The position numbers and the translations under genes were made by a program. This document shows positions 35,857 to 48,001 of a DNA stretch of 64,000 nt, in pieces (positions within the stretch are counted from its first letter, which is position 1; each line of letters begins with the position of its first letter). The DNA comes from Coptis chinensis. Lineage: Eukaryota > Streptophyta > Magnoliopsida > Ranunculales > Ranunculaceae. A model generated the notes under the pieces. That model saw only the letters and a program-made list of their open reading frames with translations. It had not been told where the DNA came from and made no database searches. Location: assembly GCA_015680905.1 (NCBI GenBank), contig CM027381.1:51588501-51652500 (forward strand), in the 5' to 3' direction.

Positions 35857-35942
35857 TGGCACTGCTGCTGGGGATGAAATGGCGCTGCTGCTGGGGATCA
35901 AATGGCGCTGCTGCCGGGAGTAAATGGCGCCGCTGCCATCTT
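35857..35942 (+). promoter_or_regulatory. Four tandem primer-binding sites of element C
   Basis: TGGC(A/G)C(T/C)GCTGC-type sites start at 35857, 35880, 35903 and 35925, spaced 23, 23 and 22 bases, each preceded by AA. The first (TGGCACTGCTGCTGGGGA) directly follows the LTR. The third (with CTGCCGGGAG) and fourth (TGGCGCCGCTGCC) are closer to the tRNA-Asp 3' end than the first. B and D have a single site. Confidence 0.75.
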
Positions 35943-36139
35943 AAACTCTTTCAGGACAAGAATTCAATTGCTTGAATCCAAAAGGCAATCCCCATTCTCA
36001 ACCCACCCACCCTTTTCATTTTTCTTTCTTTTTTATTATATTTTTGTTACTGTTCACTGTTTTAAGCACAGGGGCGCACGCCCTCACTTTTGCCTTGCAC
36101 AAAGTGCGCCCGCGCTCCCTTAAGATTGCGGGATCATAG

Positions 36140-36800
36140 TGACGAATACTGCGGTAAAGGCATTTCTAAATTTTCAAAAATTCTAAACATTTTCAGACAT
36201 AATATTTAATATGTTGTTGATTTACTGGAATATTTTCAGATATTTCCTAGTTGGGTTACCTAGTGAACTATTGCCATCTTTACACTGCTATAATTCAGTT
36301 TCCACACCGTAACTGTCGGGAACAACTGTCGAGTAAGGTTACTTAGGAAGTTCTAAAAATTCTAAATTTTTTACAGGAGGATCTATCATAAGTCAAGAGT
36401 TTTCAATAAAAATTTGACAAGTTTTGGATTTGTTTTAACCACCTAACTAGTGGATTGTTTTCAGTGTGTTTCTGTCGTTTTGCAAACACTTAATTTCTAG
36501 AACACCAGCCGATAAGGAGGGTTTATAGAACTCCAATTGCTCTAAACATTTTACATAAACATGTAAGATCTGTCAGGAGTCTCCAGTAAAATTTTGGCGA
36601 TTTTTGGCTCTGTTTTGATTGGTTAACCATTCAGTTGTTTGTATTGTGTCCAAAAACTGTTTCACAAACTTTGAAGGGTAGTAGAAGGACTTTCACAAAC
36701 TGTTTCACAAGCTCCGATTGATCTGACATTTTACAGAATACTTGATCGATGTCTTAGTGAACTACTGTAAAAATTTCAAATTTTTTGGAGCACGTTAAAC
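36140..36800 (+). repeat. Leader of about 180-bp degenerate tandem repeats, element C
   Basis: Boxes of the type 'CTCCAATTGCTCTAAACATTTTACA' lie near 36350, 36531 and 36713, with a weaker one near 36170; spacing is about 182 bp. The array is homologous to those in B and D. Confidence 0.65.
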
Positions 36801-36829
36801 TTACTGGACATTGCCAAAGGCAAGAGCGC

Positions 36830-37030
36830 GACCCGCGCCAGTGTCAGGCAAATTATGCCCCCAACTCAACTCCTTGAAAATCGCCTCAGGCACGAGCGCG
36901 ACCTGCACCCTTCACAGGCAAATTCTGAGCGCCCCCGTGCTCAACTCACTGAAAATCGCCTCAGGCACGAGCGTGACCTGCGCCCTTCACAGGCAAATTT
37001 TGAGCGCACCCCGCGCCCTCTTCTGTAGCA
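36830..37030 (+). repeat. GC-rich tandem repeat, about 78-bp units
   Basis: About 2.7 units carry 'GAAAATCGCCTCAGGCACGA' and 'CCCTTCACAGGCAAATT(C/T)TGAGCGC'. The array lies between leader and ORF, and shares its core with 17995-18195. Confidence 0.65.
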
Positions 37031-37317
37031 GCCCAATTTTCACTGGTCAGTTCAAACTTCCATTTCTTCAAGTTATTCGGTGTTTCTAACTTCTTTAATA
37101 CATTGAGATTGCGTATACAAGATGCTATTCATACACATAGAAAGGAGGCATTCAGGTACTCCTTCTTCCACTCCTCGCCTCTTTTGTCAGAGGAGTTTCA
37201 ATTCTAGTATAATCAGGCTTGTTTATCGTAAACGTCAACGTACATGCCTATCTAGAAATTTATAGTTAGAGTTTTGTTTGCATATTAATTATCCTATAAT
37301 ATATTTATAAAACCAAT

Positions 37318-38988
37318 ATGGCATATCAATATGTAGACCAACAATCATATGATTATTATGCAAACCCTTCACCATGTTCATGCTGTAGTAGTCCTTACCA
37401 TTGGGCTTCTCAGTGCCCATCATACTAAGAGTTTGGGCCTACTATAGGATATAATAATAATTATGAACCACAATTTTCAAACATTCATAGTAATCCATAC
37501 AATCAAGAGTTTTCTAGTCATCCAAACTATACATGGAGTCAACCAATGTCGTCTACTTCTAGTTCCGTGATAAGTGTGTACAACGAACCAAACACTTTTT
37601 CGTGCACAATTTGTTCAGATCCAGACCACACTACCCATTCATGTCCCATATTTATTCAGCCTCAACCTATCCCATCACAATTCGAGATCAACCAGAGTCA
37701 CTCAAATGCTAATAACTATGGCTATCAAACACCATACCAACAAGACATTTCCACCATACCAAAAATTACCCACCCATCTAGTTCACTACCCTTCCCAGAA
37801 TGAATTTCTCAAACTATGCTTCAGAACCTAACTATGCTTCAGAACATAGCCCAGATGATTTCCATGATCCCCTCACCTAACAAAAAACTTTCAACCTTGC
37901 TAGAGATCGACCCACAAGTAGAACAACCTATTCCCATAACCACACCATTTGACCTAGTTAAGACCTATCCTAAATTTCATGAACCATTACCTACCCAAGA
38001 TCCTCCCATTAACCATTATGTTGACTCCACACCCCACCTGGATGAGGAAATTCTTGCATACGACTCTTTAAGACTAGTTTTTGATGACCACTCAAATTTT
38101 AGCGATGCCTCTGAGGAACCTCCCACTGATCCATCTAACAATGAATATAATGATGACACTTTAGAAGATATTTATAAAGGTGTGACGAAATAAGAATTTG
38201 ATAACTATTGGCATTCTCTTAATATGGACCCTCCTGTTGAGCATGTCCAGGTCTTTGTGTTTGCTAACCACACTCGGCTGGATGATTCCTCGACACATTC
38301 GAATGATGCCATTGAGGATACTTATAGTGTTTTAGAGAAAGAGGGTGAGGACATAGAGATTAACAATTCTAATCTAAGGCATGTACAAGTTAATGTGCAA
38401 GAAAAAGAGGAAGTAACTTCTTTAGTGCAATGTGAATCTAAATTTAGTTTGGCAGATGAGGAAATAACAATGGACGAAATAGAAGAATTTCTTAACAATA
38501 ATGTCACGAACCACAACTTTATGGATTCAACTAAGCTAGATGAAGATTTCTATGATTTCTTAAGAGCGTGTGAGGATCCACCAACTAATGAACCACCAAC
38601 TGACCACCATCCACCTGAGTTACCACCTCGTAAAATCCAACCATTTACCATAACTAAGCCATCCATTCACCCACCGTTTCAGCGGAACCTCGAATTTGCA
38701 CTTGAGCCAATTGCCTTAGAGACCCTCTATAATTTTTTCAACCCTCACGGTGAAGAGTGTTTGCCTAGCACACAATCCCATGAGTACACCATTCCTGTAG
38801 TTGAGAGCCAAGCTTTGATCGAGTGTAGTGAGAAACCTAGTTTGTCTTACTTTTCCTCATCTGAAATATCACTAATTCATCTTTTGGGTCATTCTAACTC
38901 TTTAAAACAGCTACAACATGATGGTTTGCGTATGTTCTTTGATGGGTTGCATAAGTTTTCTTTCATTCTTCTACATGATTGCTTCTAA
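37318..38988 (+). pseudogene. Element C two-zinc-knuckle gag-like protein, three nonsense codons
   Basis: A single 557-codon frame (ATG 37318, TAA at 38986-38988) has only three in-frame stops: TAA 37426, TGA 37801 and TAA 38191. Two canonical CX2CX4HX4C knuckles are present: 'CSCCSSPYHWASQC' at residues 20-33 and 'CTICSDPDHTTHSC' at about residues 96-109. Between them 'GYNNNYEPQFSN...YNQEFSSHPNYTWSQP' resembles the Asn-rich stretch after the knuckle in Athila Gag (compare D, 24652-24730). The middle is Gln/Pro-rich; the C-terminal half is acidic and ends in a hydrophobic helix-like tail ('DGLHKFSFILLHDCF'). There is no capsid domain and no enzyme. The likely role is nucleic-acid binding or particle association with a helper Gag. 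The start is supported by its match to B at 11614. Confidence 0.65.
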
Positions 38989-41193
38989 TTATACAACTTT
39001 ATTTTTTTTTAGAGGTGCATTTAGTATCATATTTTTATGGCTAGACCCCAACTCTTTCGACTATTAGTTTATAGTTGACCACGCATCATCCATTTTGTGT
39101 CATCCCAGTTTCTTGCTTGTTTGGGGGTGTGCACAATCTAGGGGAATCTAACTTAAAATACCATATAATTTTTTTGTAAAATACCACCTTAATGGAGTAT
39201 AGGCCACAAAAATTTTCAAACTTCAAAAGAGTTTTCAAATTTTGTTTGCGGGTGGCGTATTTTAGTATTTCATTTCAAATCTTTCCTGTCATGTTTACTC
39301 CAGTAGAAGTTGTGTTAGTTAGTACATAACAGTTTTATTGTGCTTCATGCTATCATATTACCTTTATAATATTTTTGTTACAAGTACTGCCAATTTTTAC
39401 CACGTTTCTATGGTAAATTCTTTTCTTCTCTCTTTACACTTTGAGGACAAAGTGCTCAATTGTTTGGGGGTGGGATAGAAACATTTGCAAAAATTAGGCA
39501 CTTTTAGGATGTAAATTTCACACTTTTATTTATAAAACATTAAAAATCATAAAAATTAGTTAGTTACATAATTTAATTGTGCTATTGAATTGTTTCATGA
39601 ACCCCCTTCTCCCAAATTGTGTGGGGGTGGTATAGAAACACGTTGTAAATGTTTAAGTACATATTAGGTTATATATTACGTATTATTTATCTTATAAAAA
39701 TTAGAAAATAAAAAAATAATAAAAAGTATTTATACTATGCACTTTGAGATAATGGTATTGTTCCCTTCTCTATGATGATAATAGTCTAGATATTTCACGT
39801 TAGCTCTTATATTTGAATAGTTTTTAGAAATTTAAGTTAATATGTAGGTAATAATAATTGCATCTTTCTATAAAGATATTGCATGAGTATCTATGATTGT
39901 TTGGCAGTAAGTTTCTGAAATCTAGGCTAGAGTACTTATTCTACAAATCTAGTGAGAATATAGCCTAAAGCCTTATATGAGTGAAATATTTGAGAAATGA
40001 CACAAGGGATAAGTAAATTCCGAATAGAGAAATCACACGTCCACTTTCTTGATCATTATACCATATCCTAAGCGAGAATTTAGGCCGTTTTTGGATCGAT
40101 ATAGCCAGAAATTCAAACCTTATGAAATTATTTTCCGCTAGTCGCACCTCTGAGCCTTTCTTTAACCTTTCATAAACCGTAAATCTTTTACCCTTTTATA
40201 CAAAACAAAATAAAAATAAAAAATTAGTCTACCCATTTTTGAATGAGTCTGAGAATAGAGATGAAATGAAGATTAGAAAAGAGAAAGACCTTTGAAACCA
40301 AAAATTTGTTAGTTGCTTCAAATAAGAAAAGAAAGTTCCATCCAAAGAAAAGAAAAATAAAAGAAAATAAAAAGTTAGAACTCCAAAAACATAATTAAAT
40401 GAGTCAAAAGCCAAAAAAAAAAAAAAAAATGGCTAAGGATGGAAACAAAGTGTAGAAGCAAAGTAAAAAACAAGGTTTGCTCTAGTTACATAATATGAAG
40501 ACTCTATTATCTCAGATTGGTTCTTTTTGAATATCCATTTTCTTTATTCTTAAACCATCACCTAATCCCCGCAACACCTAATAAAGACCTCTAGCTCAAT
40601 TAGGAATAGGTTAGTGTGATAGTAAGTGGCAAATGTGTTTGATTGACTTCGGCTTCCTTATGTGTCATTGAGATTGTAAGGTAAAGTGTGCCCACTGCAT
40701 ACTAGAGTAGCGAAACTTGAGCAAAAAAATTAGAGTGGTTTTTGTCTTGACATTTATGTGAGGACCTACTTAAGGACGCTATTCTGAGTTTTCAGAAGCG
40801 GACCTGCTAGTGCATTTCATATTATTACTCATTATATATATGTTTATTCGTAGATGATTGATTATTATACATATATTAGCTTAGATTTCGACTTGATTAT
40901 TATGTATTAATTGCTAGTAAGATGTATAGATAATTGAGGCATAAATAAGGAAACAATAGTTTTATTTCTTAGTCGTTATAGTATAGATGAAGTTTGTGAG
41001 TATCTTCACTGGAAAACTCTCACGAGGCTATAACTCGTCCACTAGGGAATTCCTAGTGGTTTAAGGCCTTGTTGCATATAGTCAATGCAATCGCACTCGG
41101 CGAAACAAGAGTAGTTAGAACTCCATTTTTGGTCACTTATTCTAATGTCTCATATTTGCTTGAGGACAAGCAAAATGTTGTTTGGGGGTGTTT
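38989..41193 (+). mobile_element. Element C 3' untranslated region with polypurine tract
   Basis: This is non-coding. It contains TTTGGGGGTG motifs (39120, 39462 and 39620), a purine-rich tract (40240-40430), the stem-loop array and a terminal polypurine tract (41180-41193). It is collinear with 14511-16631 of B. Confidence 0.7.
41020..41105 (+). other. Stem-loop array upstream of polypurine tract, element C copy
   Basis: SL1 is ACGAG/CTCGT (41022-41038). SL2 is CCACTAGG/CCTAGTGG (41039-41059) with loop GAATT. SL3 is TTGCAT/ATGCAA (41072-41090). These are the cleanest stems of the set. SL4 is degraded (CTCG versus CAAG). Confidence 0.65.
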
Positions 41194-42506
41194 TGATAAG
41201 AGCCTAAAACTGTAGTTTTAACCCCTTAACAATAATACTTTTAGACCAATTATGCAAGTAATAAATAAGAGTTAATGTTGATTACGTGCTTTTATGTATT
41301 TCAGGCATTGGAGTCAATTATGTACAAAAAGGTGTCACTTTTGCGAGATAAAGGAGCAAGGGTTGGTTGCTAAGAAGTTCTATGATTAAAGGCTAAGATT
41401 CAAGGAGAAAAAGCCTTTTTAAACCCCGGTCAAAGCTGAAAAGTCAACGCGGGCAGAAACAGCGCACAAAAGTCAGCAGAACTTCTGAAGCCCGTATCTT
41501 TGGACTCATACCTCGGAATTGGGCCTACTTTATGTCAAAACGACCATCTTGGAAAGAGATTTCCAATGGTCGAAACTTTAACCCAATCAGAGGAGCACAA
41601 GTGGATGAAAAGTCTATTGAAATCAAATCTAGCTGAAAAGACCTTTGTGGACTGAATAAATTGGGTTTTGGGCTCGTTTTTCCTACCCAAAACATGGCTC
41701 CAGGCCCATGTACAAAATTGGGGATCTCTTTCTCCTCTTGAAAGGAGGAAAGGAGGCAGACTCATTAGCTAGACCTAGATTAGAAAATAAATTAGCTTAG
41801 ACTCCATTAATTAGTTTTATTACCTTGTTTTTAATTTAGTTATTGAATCATTGATAATTTTTCATTAGATTAATAAAAGTCAAGTTATTGTTCTTCATTA
41901 TGTTTTCTTATTATTCATATGTTAATGATAGTATAATGATATCTAGCTAAACCTCCATTAGAGGGGTTTGATGAAGCTTGGATGAAGACTTGATGTGTTA
42001 GTTAGAATAATTGCATTTAAGAGTTCACTCTAGTAGGTTAGTTGATTCGCCATGAGAATGGGTTGAACTTCCTCACATACTAATTATTAGTTGGCAGAGA
42101 TTGCCATGAATAATTAGGGATCATAATTAATCTTAATTGGTTATGATTGCAATAATCTACAGTACACTAGCATATTAGGAAGTTATTTAAGTGAAATCAA
42201 ATCCCCCTAATCTCTTCTCCATATTCTTCTCTATATTTTATTCAATTCATATTCAATTGCTTAGTTAAATTATTATAAATAAATTTATATAATTAGTTTC
42301 ATAGTGTAAATTTATCTCTATAAATATTGCTCTCACCATTGTTCCCTTGTGTTGATTAATTGATTTCTTTATGTCTTGGTAGTTTAGGAGTGGAATAATT
42401 CCGTACTCTATATATTGCATAAATCTATATCTGAGAGTAGGAAATAAATAATTGGTACTGTAAGAACAAGGTTAGAGAAATCTAGTTGAGCTTTTACGGG
42501 TTATAA
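41194..42506 (+). repeat. 3' LTR of element C
   Basis: This 1313-bp LTR starts TGATAAGAGCC and ends TTATAA. It is very close to the M1 LTR (4731-6062, inverted). Where B and M1 have CTATATAAAG, this LTR has CCTCTTGAAAGG, so its TATA-like box is lost. Confidence 0.8.
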
Positions 42507-43187
42507 AAATGAATTAGGTGGTTACTTGGTGTGGTTTAACATTTGGGGTTAGAATCTAGAAATGGATTGGGTTGTTGCATGTGGGGGTTTAATATTTGGG
42601 TTGAGATACAATTTGGAGAAGAAGAAATGGGATTTTCTATCTTATGCTGTAGAAGTTTAGATTGACCTTTTTCAAAGTTGAATAAAGAAGACAATCTATT
42701 AGCTGTTGGATTATATGTAAGATTATTACATGTGGAAATATTAAGAAACATGTGTTTGCCATTTGATGGGCATTTCATACATTACACTAACTTTTAACAG
42801 ATGATTTGAGTCAAGTAACACTCAGCTTATGGTCAAACTGGTCAAGTAAAGGGAGTAGGACCAATCCCTAATTACATATTATTTGGTCCTTAATGCTTAA
42901 TTTCCTATTATCAACTAGGACCAATACCTAAAAACCCTAGAAAGATCGAACCTTTGTCCAAATTCTTAGAGATTTCTTTATTTTCCCCCTCATTAACATT
43001 AACGTGTGCAGTGAACAGTAATGTTGACCATTGTTTCAGTGAACAGTGTTTTTTTGTGAACAACACCCTCAATGAACAGTATTTTCTGCAACAAGTTTCC
43101 AAAAATCAACTGACTCTTGACCTATAAAAGTAAAATAAGAAAAATTGGATTCTACTTAGGAATGATTCGTGCTCCGATACCAAGTTA
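42507..43187 (-). other. Primer site and leader of a Copia-type fragment; no gene
   Basis: The minus strand reads TGGTATCGGAGC at 43182-43171, the initiator-Met primer-site type used by Copia elements (usual form TGGTATCAGAGC). The following leader has repeated GAACAGT motifs at 43014-43082. No gag frame is supported. The fragment ends at the C LTR. Confidence 0.5.
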
Positions 43188-43379
43188 TGCAGATTTAAAC
43201 TGGCGGAAGCTTTAGGTTATTAAATCTACTATGGAATTAAACAAATAAAAAGACAACTCTTATTTTATTGAATCTCTCAAATCATAAACATCAACTCTCT
43301 GAGGAACCCTAATTACAAACCCATTATTTATACTAATCATAAAAATAGTAAACCAATAGTAACACGATATGTGTCAACA
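43188..43379 (-). repeat. Copia-type LTR, about 192 bp
   Basis: On the minus strand it starts TGTTGACACATATCG at 43379 and ends CTGCA at 43188, five bases before the initiator-Met-type primer site. A TATA-like AGTATAAATAA lies inside. The other LTR is not found. Confidence 0.55.
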
Positions 43380-43740
43380 ACCAACTAAAAGATAAGGAAA
43401 AAGACCGCATAGAGCAACCCGTGGGCTTTGACTTGAACCATAAGCGCCCGCCTGTAATTTGTAGAGGAAAAATAAGCACACGCCCATAACTTGACAGCAA
43501 CAAACTAGTAGTCTGCATCAACTTATTCCTATTGAAGTGAGCAAAGGCATCGTCTTTTGTAAGTATATGCCATATTAATGTCATATGTAATGCGAGATTA
43601 ACCTCCTTCATTATTTGAAACTCAAGTCCTCCCTCATCATAAGGGTTACAAACTTTGCCCCACGCTACTATAATTTTCCTTCTCTCCATCGGGTCGTCTG
43701 ACCACATGAAATTTTAAGCATAGCCTCACCACCTCACAAT
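43380..43740 (-). pseudogene. LINE ORF2 fragment (post-RT segment)
   Basis: The minus strand encodes 'FMWSDDPMERRKIIVAWGKVCNPYDEGGLEF' and 'EVNLALHMTLIWHILTKDDAFA'. This corresponds to the region between RT and RNase H of plant LINEs ('W..VC.P..EGGLG...L...N.A'). The main LINE has its own copy of this region at about 45420-45470, so this is a second, truncated LINE. Confidence 0.7.
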
Positions 43741-43745
43741 TTATT

Positions 43746-43901
43746 TTTTAGCAAAAATGCAAGCGGTGTTTTCCTATTCAATAAATATCAATCGGTTACA
43801 AGTACAATAAAGAGATGAAGTCTTCAGGGAGATATCTCTCTCATAGTCTGAGCTATTCACTTAGGTTTCACTTCCTAGTATATCTTTTCCCTATTCTATC
43901 A
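43746..43901 (-). other. LINE 3' UTR and tail
   Basis: After the RNase H stop the minus strand runs to a short A-rich end (GCTAAAAAATAAA), consistent with the 3' end of a plant LINE. No long poly(A) survives. Confidence 0.55.
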
Positions 43902-46900
43902 TCATGGATGATTTTTCTTAGCAATTCCTCCTAAAGGAAATATAAAAGTGTTCACACCCATAGTTTCATGTAACGATGCTAAGTAATCAGCAGCTTGATT
44001 GGCCTCCCTATATACATGGACTATCTTGACTTGTTGCAACTGTTCCATAAGTGCCCAATCTCTAAGACCTCATTCTCTTATGTCCAAGGTAGATGCTCCA
44101 TCCTATTTAGAATCTATACTACCCTCTTTGAGTCTAAAGCCACTTTCACCCTTTGGCAGTCTTCTGTGATGCATATCTTTAGCCCGTTTAGTATTCACAT
44201 AAGCTCCTGATTGAGTACCTCTTTCTTACCTCCTGCTGTTGAGAAGCACAGTCTGACTTCTCCATTGTCTCTTATGATTCCTCTCGAACTCGCATTATCA
44301 AGCTTAAGATTTCCATCATTATTGAGTTTCCATTCTCCTGGGCCAGGTGGTTCCCAGATAAGTGACAAAGGTGGGATTAGAGGTGTACACCTCACTAGAC
44401 CCAACAAACTGGTGAGTGCGTGTAGTCTGGGTGTATTTGGTATAGACATCACATTTCTTTGCGAAACTCTTATAATATCCTCTTTGATGCCTTTAATAAG
44501 GTCCTCTGTGGTTGTCTTTTTCTTCTTTTTGAATCTCCTATTGTTTCTCTCCCTCCATATCCAATAGGGGGTGGTTGCCAGTGATGTCTTAAGGATTTTC
44601 CCGAGGTACTTCCCTTGTTTTGTTGTTGCATTTATCCATTTACATTCCTCAACGGAGTCTAACACCACTATTTTGAAGCCCAATAGTCGTTTTATCTCTT
44701 GCCATATCTTCTTTGAAAATTAGCAATTGACGAAGAGATGTCACGTACTTTCCTCATTTGTATCACAAAGGATACATCGAGAGGATTACAAAACCTTAAT
44801 GTGCATTAATTTACACTGGTTAAGAAAGGCTCCTAACATGAATTGCCACATTAGCAATTTATGTCTTGGGAGAGTCTATTTACTTCAAACCAGTTTATGC
44901 CATCCCACTTTCACTTCTGGTCATCTGATTGTATTGTATGTTGAGTTTGTAGTATAGTTTCCATTATCATTCGATTTAGTCTAAATCCATTTATCTATTG
45001 CATCTCTTCCACATATATCTATGTTTTAATTTGCATTTTTCCCTTGATCTATGTGGGTATATTCAAATTGTCACAGTTCAATTCCCTGTTCTGCAACATT
45101 ATACTCACTATAGCATCCTCTATTATCCCTGAGGCTTCTTTGATAGAACCACTCACTGCATTAGCTAAAGGTACACTTTCCACCCATATTTCATGCCATA
45201 ATGATGTTTAGTTCCATCTTTGATTCTCTTCTTCATCATTTGCTAAGCTTTATCTTTATGCTAAAGTTATTTCTCCAAGACCATGAGCAGTCTTGAGGTA
45301 TAGTCATTGTCTAGAAGTTTCTATGTTTTATTTTGTTCTTCCACATCCACTTCACCCATAGATTGTTTTCTTCTTATACTATTTTGTAGATAAGTCCACA
45401 TATAGCTACACTATTCCAATCATCCAGTTTAATGATACCGAGACCCCCACATTCTTTGCTTCTACATAGTCTATCTACATTTACTGAGTGTATCTTCTTA
45501 GTCATTTCATATCCTACCAAGAGAAAGGTAGTGCACATATTTTATAGTGTTTTAGTGATAGATAAAGGAAGAATCAATGTCCTTGCCCAATAGATCTACA
45601 TGCTTATAAAAACATATTTGATCACCTCTAACCTACCAGCATATGATAAAGTTTTCGATTTCCAGGATGTAATTCTCCTTGTCACGGCTTCTACAAGGGG
45701 TTGGCAGTCTCCTATCCCCAATCAAGAAGCAATTAATGGCATGCCCAAGTACTTGACATGTGGCACTATCAGTTTGATGCCAATAGCATGCGCTATGTCT
45801 GCTACTCCTTCAGATGATAGATCGACCTCCCACCAAAATGTTGCTCTTGTGGTTATTCATTATTAGTCCTAATACCTCTTCGAACCCTTCAAGAGTATTC
45901 ATGATGGCCTTAGTAGATTCTAATTCGGCTCTACAAAAGATCATAAGGTCATATGCAAATCATACGTGAGTTACAATATGGTTGAAATATTTTGGATGAA
46001 AGTTGAAAAGTTTCATTTATCTTCCCTTATCCAGTTTAGTACCTAAGACTTCCATGAGCACTACAAACAAGTAAGGGAAAATTGGGTCCCCCTGTCTTAT
46101 GCCCTTCTTGCCTTGAAAGTATCCAACCGATTAGCTATTTATAGTAATGGAGTATGAAGGGGTGGTAATACATCCTTCTACCCATCTGATGTGGCTAGGA
46201 GGAAAACCCAGTTTGAGAATGGATATCAAGAATAACCTGCCATTGCACATTGTCATAAGCCTTCTGAAGGTCAATTTTCATCGTGCATCTTGGTGATATA
46301 GCTTTCTTCTGATAATTCCTTAAGAGCTCATGTGTGAGGAGGAGGTTATCCTGTATTTGCCTTCCTAATATGAAAGCACATTGGATCTCATAAGTTATTG
46401 ATGCAATGACTTGTTTCATCCTATTGGAGAGGGTCTTCGAGATGGTTTTATATACCACATTGTAGCAAGTGATGGGTCTGTAGTCCTCCACTCTGCTTGG
46501 GTTCTCCGCCTTTGGCACAAGGGTTATATTTGTTACATTCACTACCTTGAGCATTCTTGCTGGCATAAAGAAGTTCTTAATGGCCTTGAGAAAGTGTTCT
46601 TTGATGATGTCCCAGAATTTCTTAAAAAAGTATGAGCCATACCCATTTGGTCCTGCTGATTTATCTTGCCTTATAGAAAAGAGAGCCTCCATGAATTCTT
46701 TATCAGTTATATCTTCCTCCGATCTATTAAACTTGCTTCCTATGTCCGGGGTTAAGGATTCTTCTGAAATTTATCTAATGTAACATTTATCATTATATAA
46801 TCTATTGTGGAGTGTTCCTAACATCATCTTCTAATATTCTTCTATCACCTTTTGTACTTCTTCTTCAGACTTGGTGTGTTGCCTATCTGCTTTTATCAGA

Positions 46901-47995
46901 CCCCCGATAGAGTTCTTTGCCTTCCTTTCTTTCACCACTTTATGAAAATAATTAGTGCAATCATCTCCATAGTTATGCCAATTTGTTTTTGCCTTCTGTC
47001 TTATCATGTCTAGCTCATTCTTCTTCAAATTGGCAAGTTGGGTTGATAACTCTCTTTCTTCATGTGCTAGAGCCGAGTTGGATGGTTGTCATTATAGTTT
47101 CATCTTAGTATGTTCAAGCTTCTTCCTAGTTTTTTCTATCCTTAGTTCTATATTAGAGTTTTTTCCTTTAGCCCATTCTTTAATCTCCTTCTTCAGCATC
47201 TGAAAACAAACATTGGGTAACCTTCAACTTTCTGTTGCCCGTTGTTCTCAATAAGCTTGTATGGTGTGATATCATCAACCCAAAAATTGTAGAACTTGAA
47301 AGGTGAAACCTTCTTGCCACTTCTGATAGTACTTTTTATCACACTCAGACTGTGAGGGTCTGATACCTCTACAGGTTTAAAGTCTGTCATTGTGTTACTC
47401 AATGTGTCTGACCATTTCTCATTAACCAAAACCCAGTCTAGCTGGCTCATCTTCCTGTTTGGTAAAGCACCCTTATTAGACCATTTGTATTGGCATCCTA
47501 TATACACCATGTCCTCTATGCCTGCATTGTTTACACAATCTTAGAACTCTTCAACTTCAGATGGCTCGAAGAACATGGGTCATTCATCGAACATGCTATA
47601 CTACCAATATCACTTCATAGGTCTCTTCTTATATGTTTTTCATTAGATGCATATATAAAGGATGCAACAAAAAAAAAAAAAAAAACTACTACTCTGAAGT
47701 ATAGTTACCTTCATGTGAATCATTTGGTTCATGAAAAAAAGCTTTGTGACATATATTCTACCTAGATCCCACATAACCCATATTCTTCCATTATGATGCT
47801 TCTCATAGTTATTTTCCCAATGCCATTCCAAATCCATAGCTTTAAAGACAATCTTCTTGTTATTTTTTTTACTCTTGTTTCTACTAGTCCTATTAGAGAA
47901 ATCTTGCTATATGTTATAAGGTTATTCACCTCTTTTCCCCTACCCTTATCATTTAGTCCTCTCACATTCCACACTCCAAAAGGTTGTATATCCAT
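43902..47995 (-). pseudogene. LINE ORF2: endonuclease - reverse transcriptase - RNase H, decayed
   Basis: ORF2 starts with 'MDIQPFGVWNVRGLNDKGRGKEVNNLI', the AP-endonuclease N-terminus ('GLVETRVK' follows). The endonuclease C-terminal part 'YKWSNKG....RKMSQLDWVLVN...SDPHSLSV' is at 47510-47193. The RT begins around 47028 and is best preserved at 46692-46195 ('SAGPNGYGSYFFKKFW', 'NITLVPKAENPSRVEDYRPI', 'AFILGRQIQDNLLLTHELLRNY', 'MKIDLQKAYD'). The catalytic motif appears as FAYDL instead of FADDL near 45955. A zinc-binding region at about 44900-44700 and an RNase H domain at 44683-43960 ('WKLNNDGNLKLDN', 'VHVYREANQAADYLAS') complete it. Many frameshifts and stops make it inactive. The minus-strand direction agrees with ORF1. 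Confidence 0.85.
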
Positions 47996-48001
47996 TTAAA
48001 T

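Larger units (their letters stand above)
34771..42506 (+). mobile_element. Element C: non-autonomous Athila-related LTR retrotransposon
   Basis: It has the same plan as B: LTR, primer site (here four copies), leader repeats, GC-rich repeats, one gag-like zinc-knuckle gene, a 3' region with stem-loops, a polypurine tract and a 3' LTR. No enzyme genes are present. It is closely related to B in coding and 3' regions, and lacks the solo LTR, so it serves as the empty-site reference for B. Confidence 0.8.

Noticed and set aside
36811-37089. 92-codon ORF with internal repeat
   Set aside because: It is a reading of the GC-rich tandem repeat, which also sits in a region with different frames in related elements.
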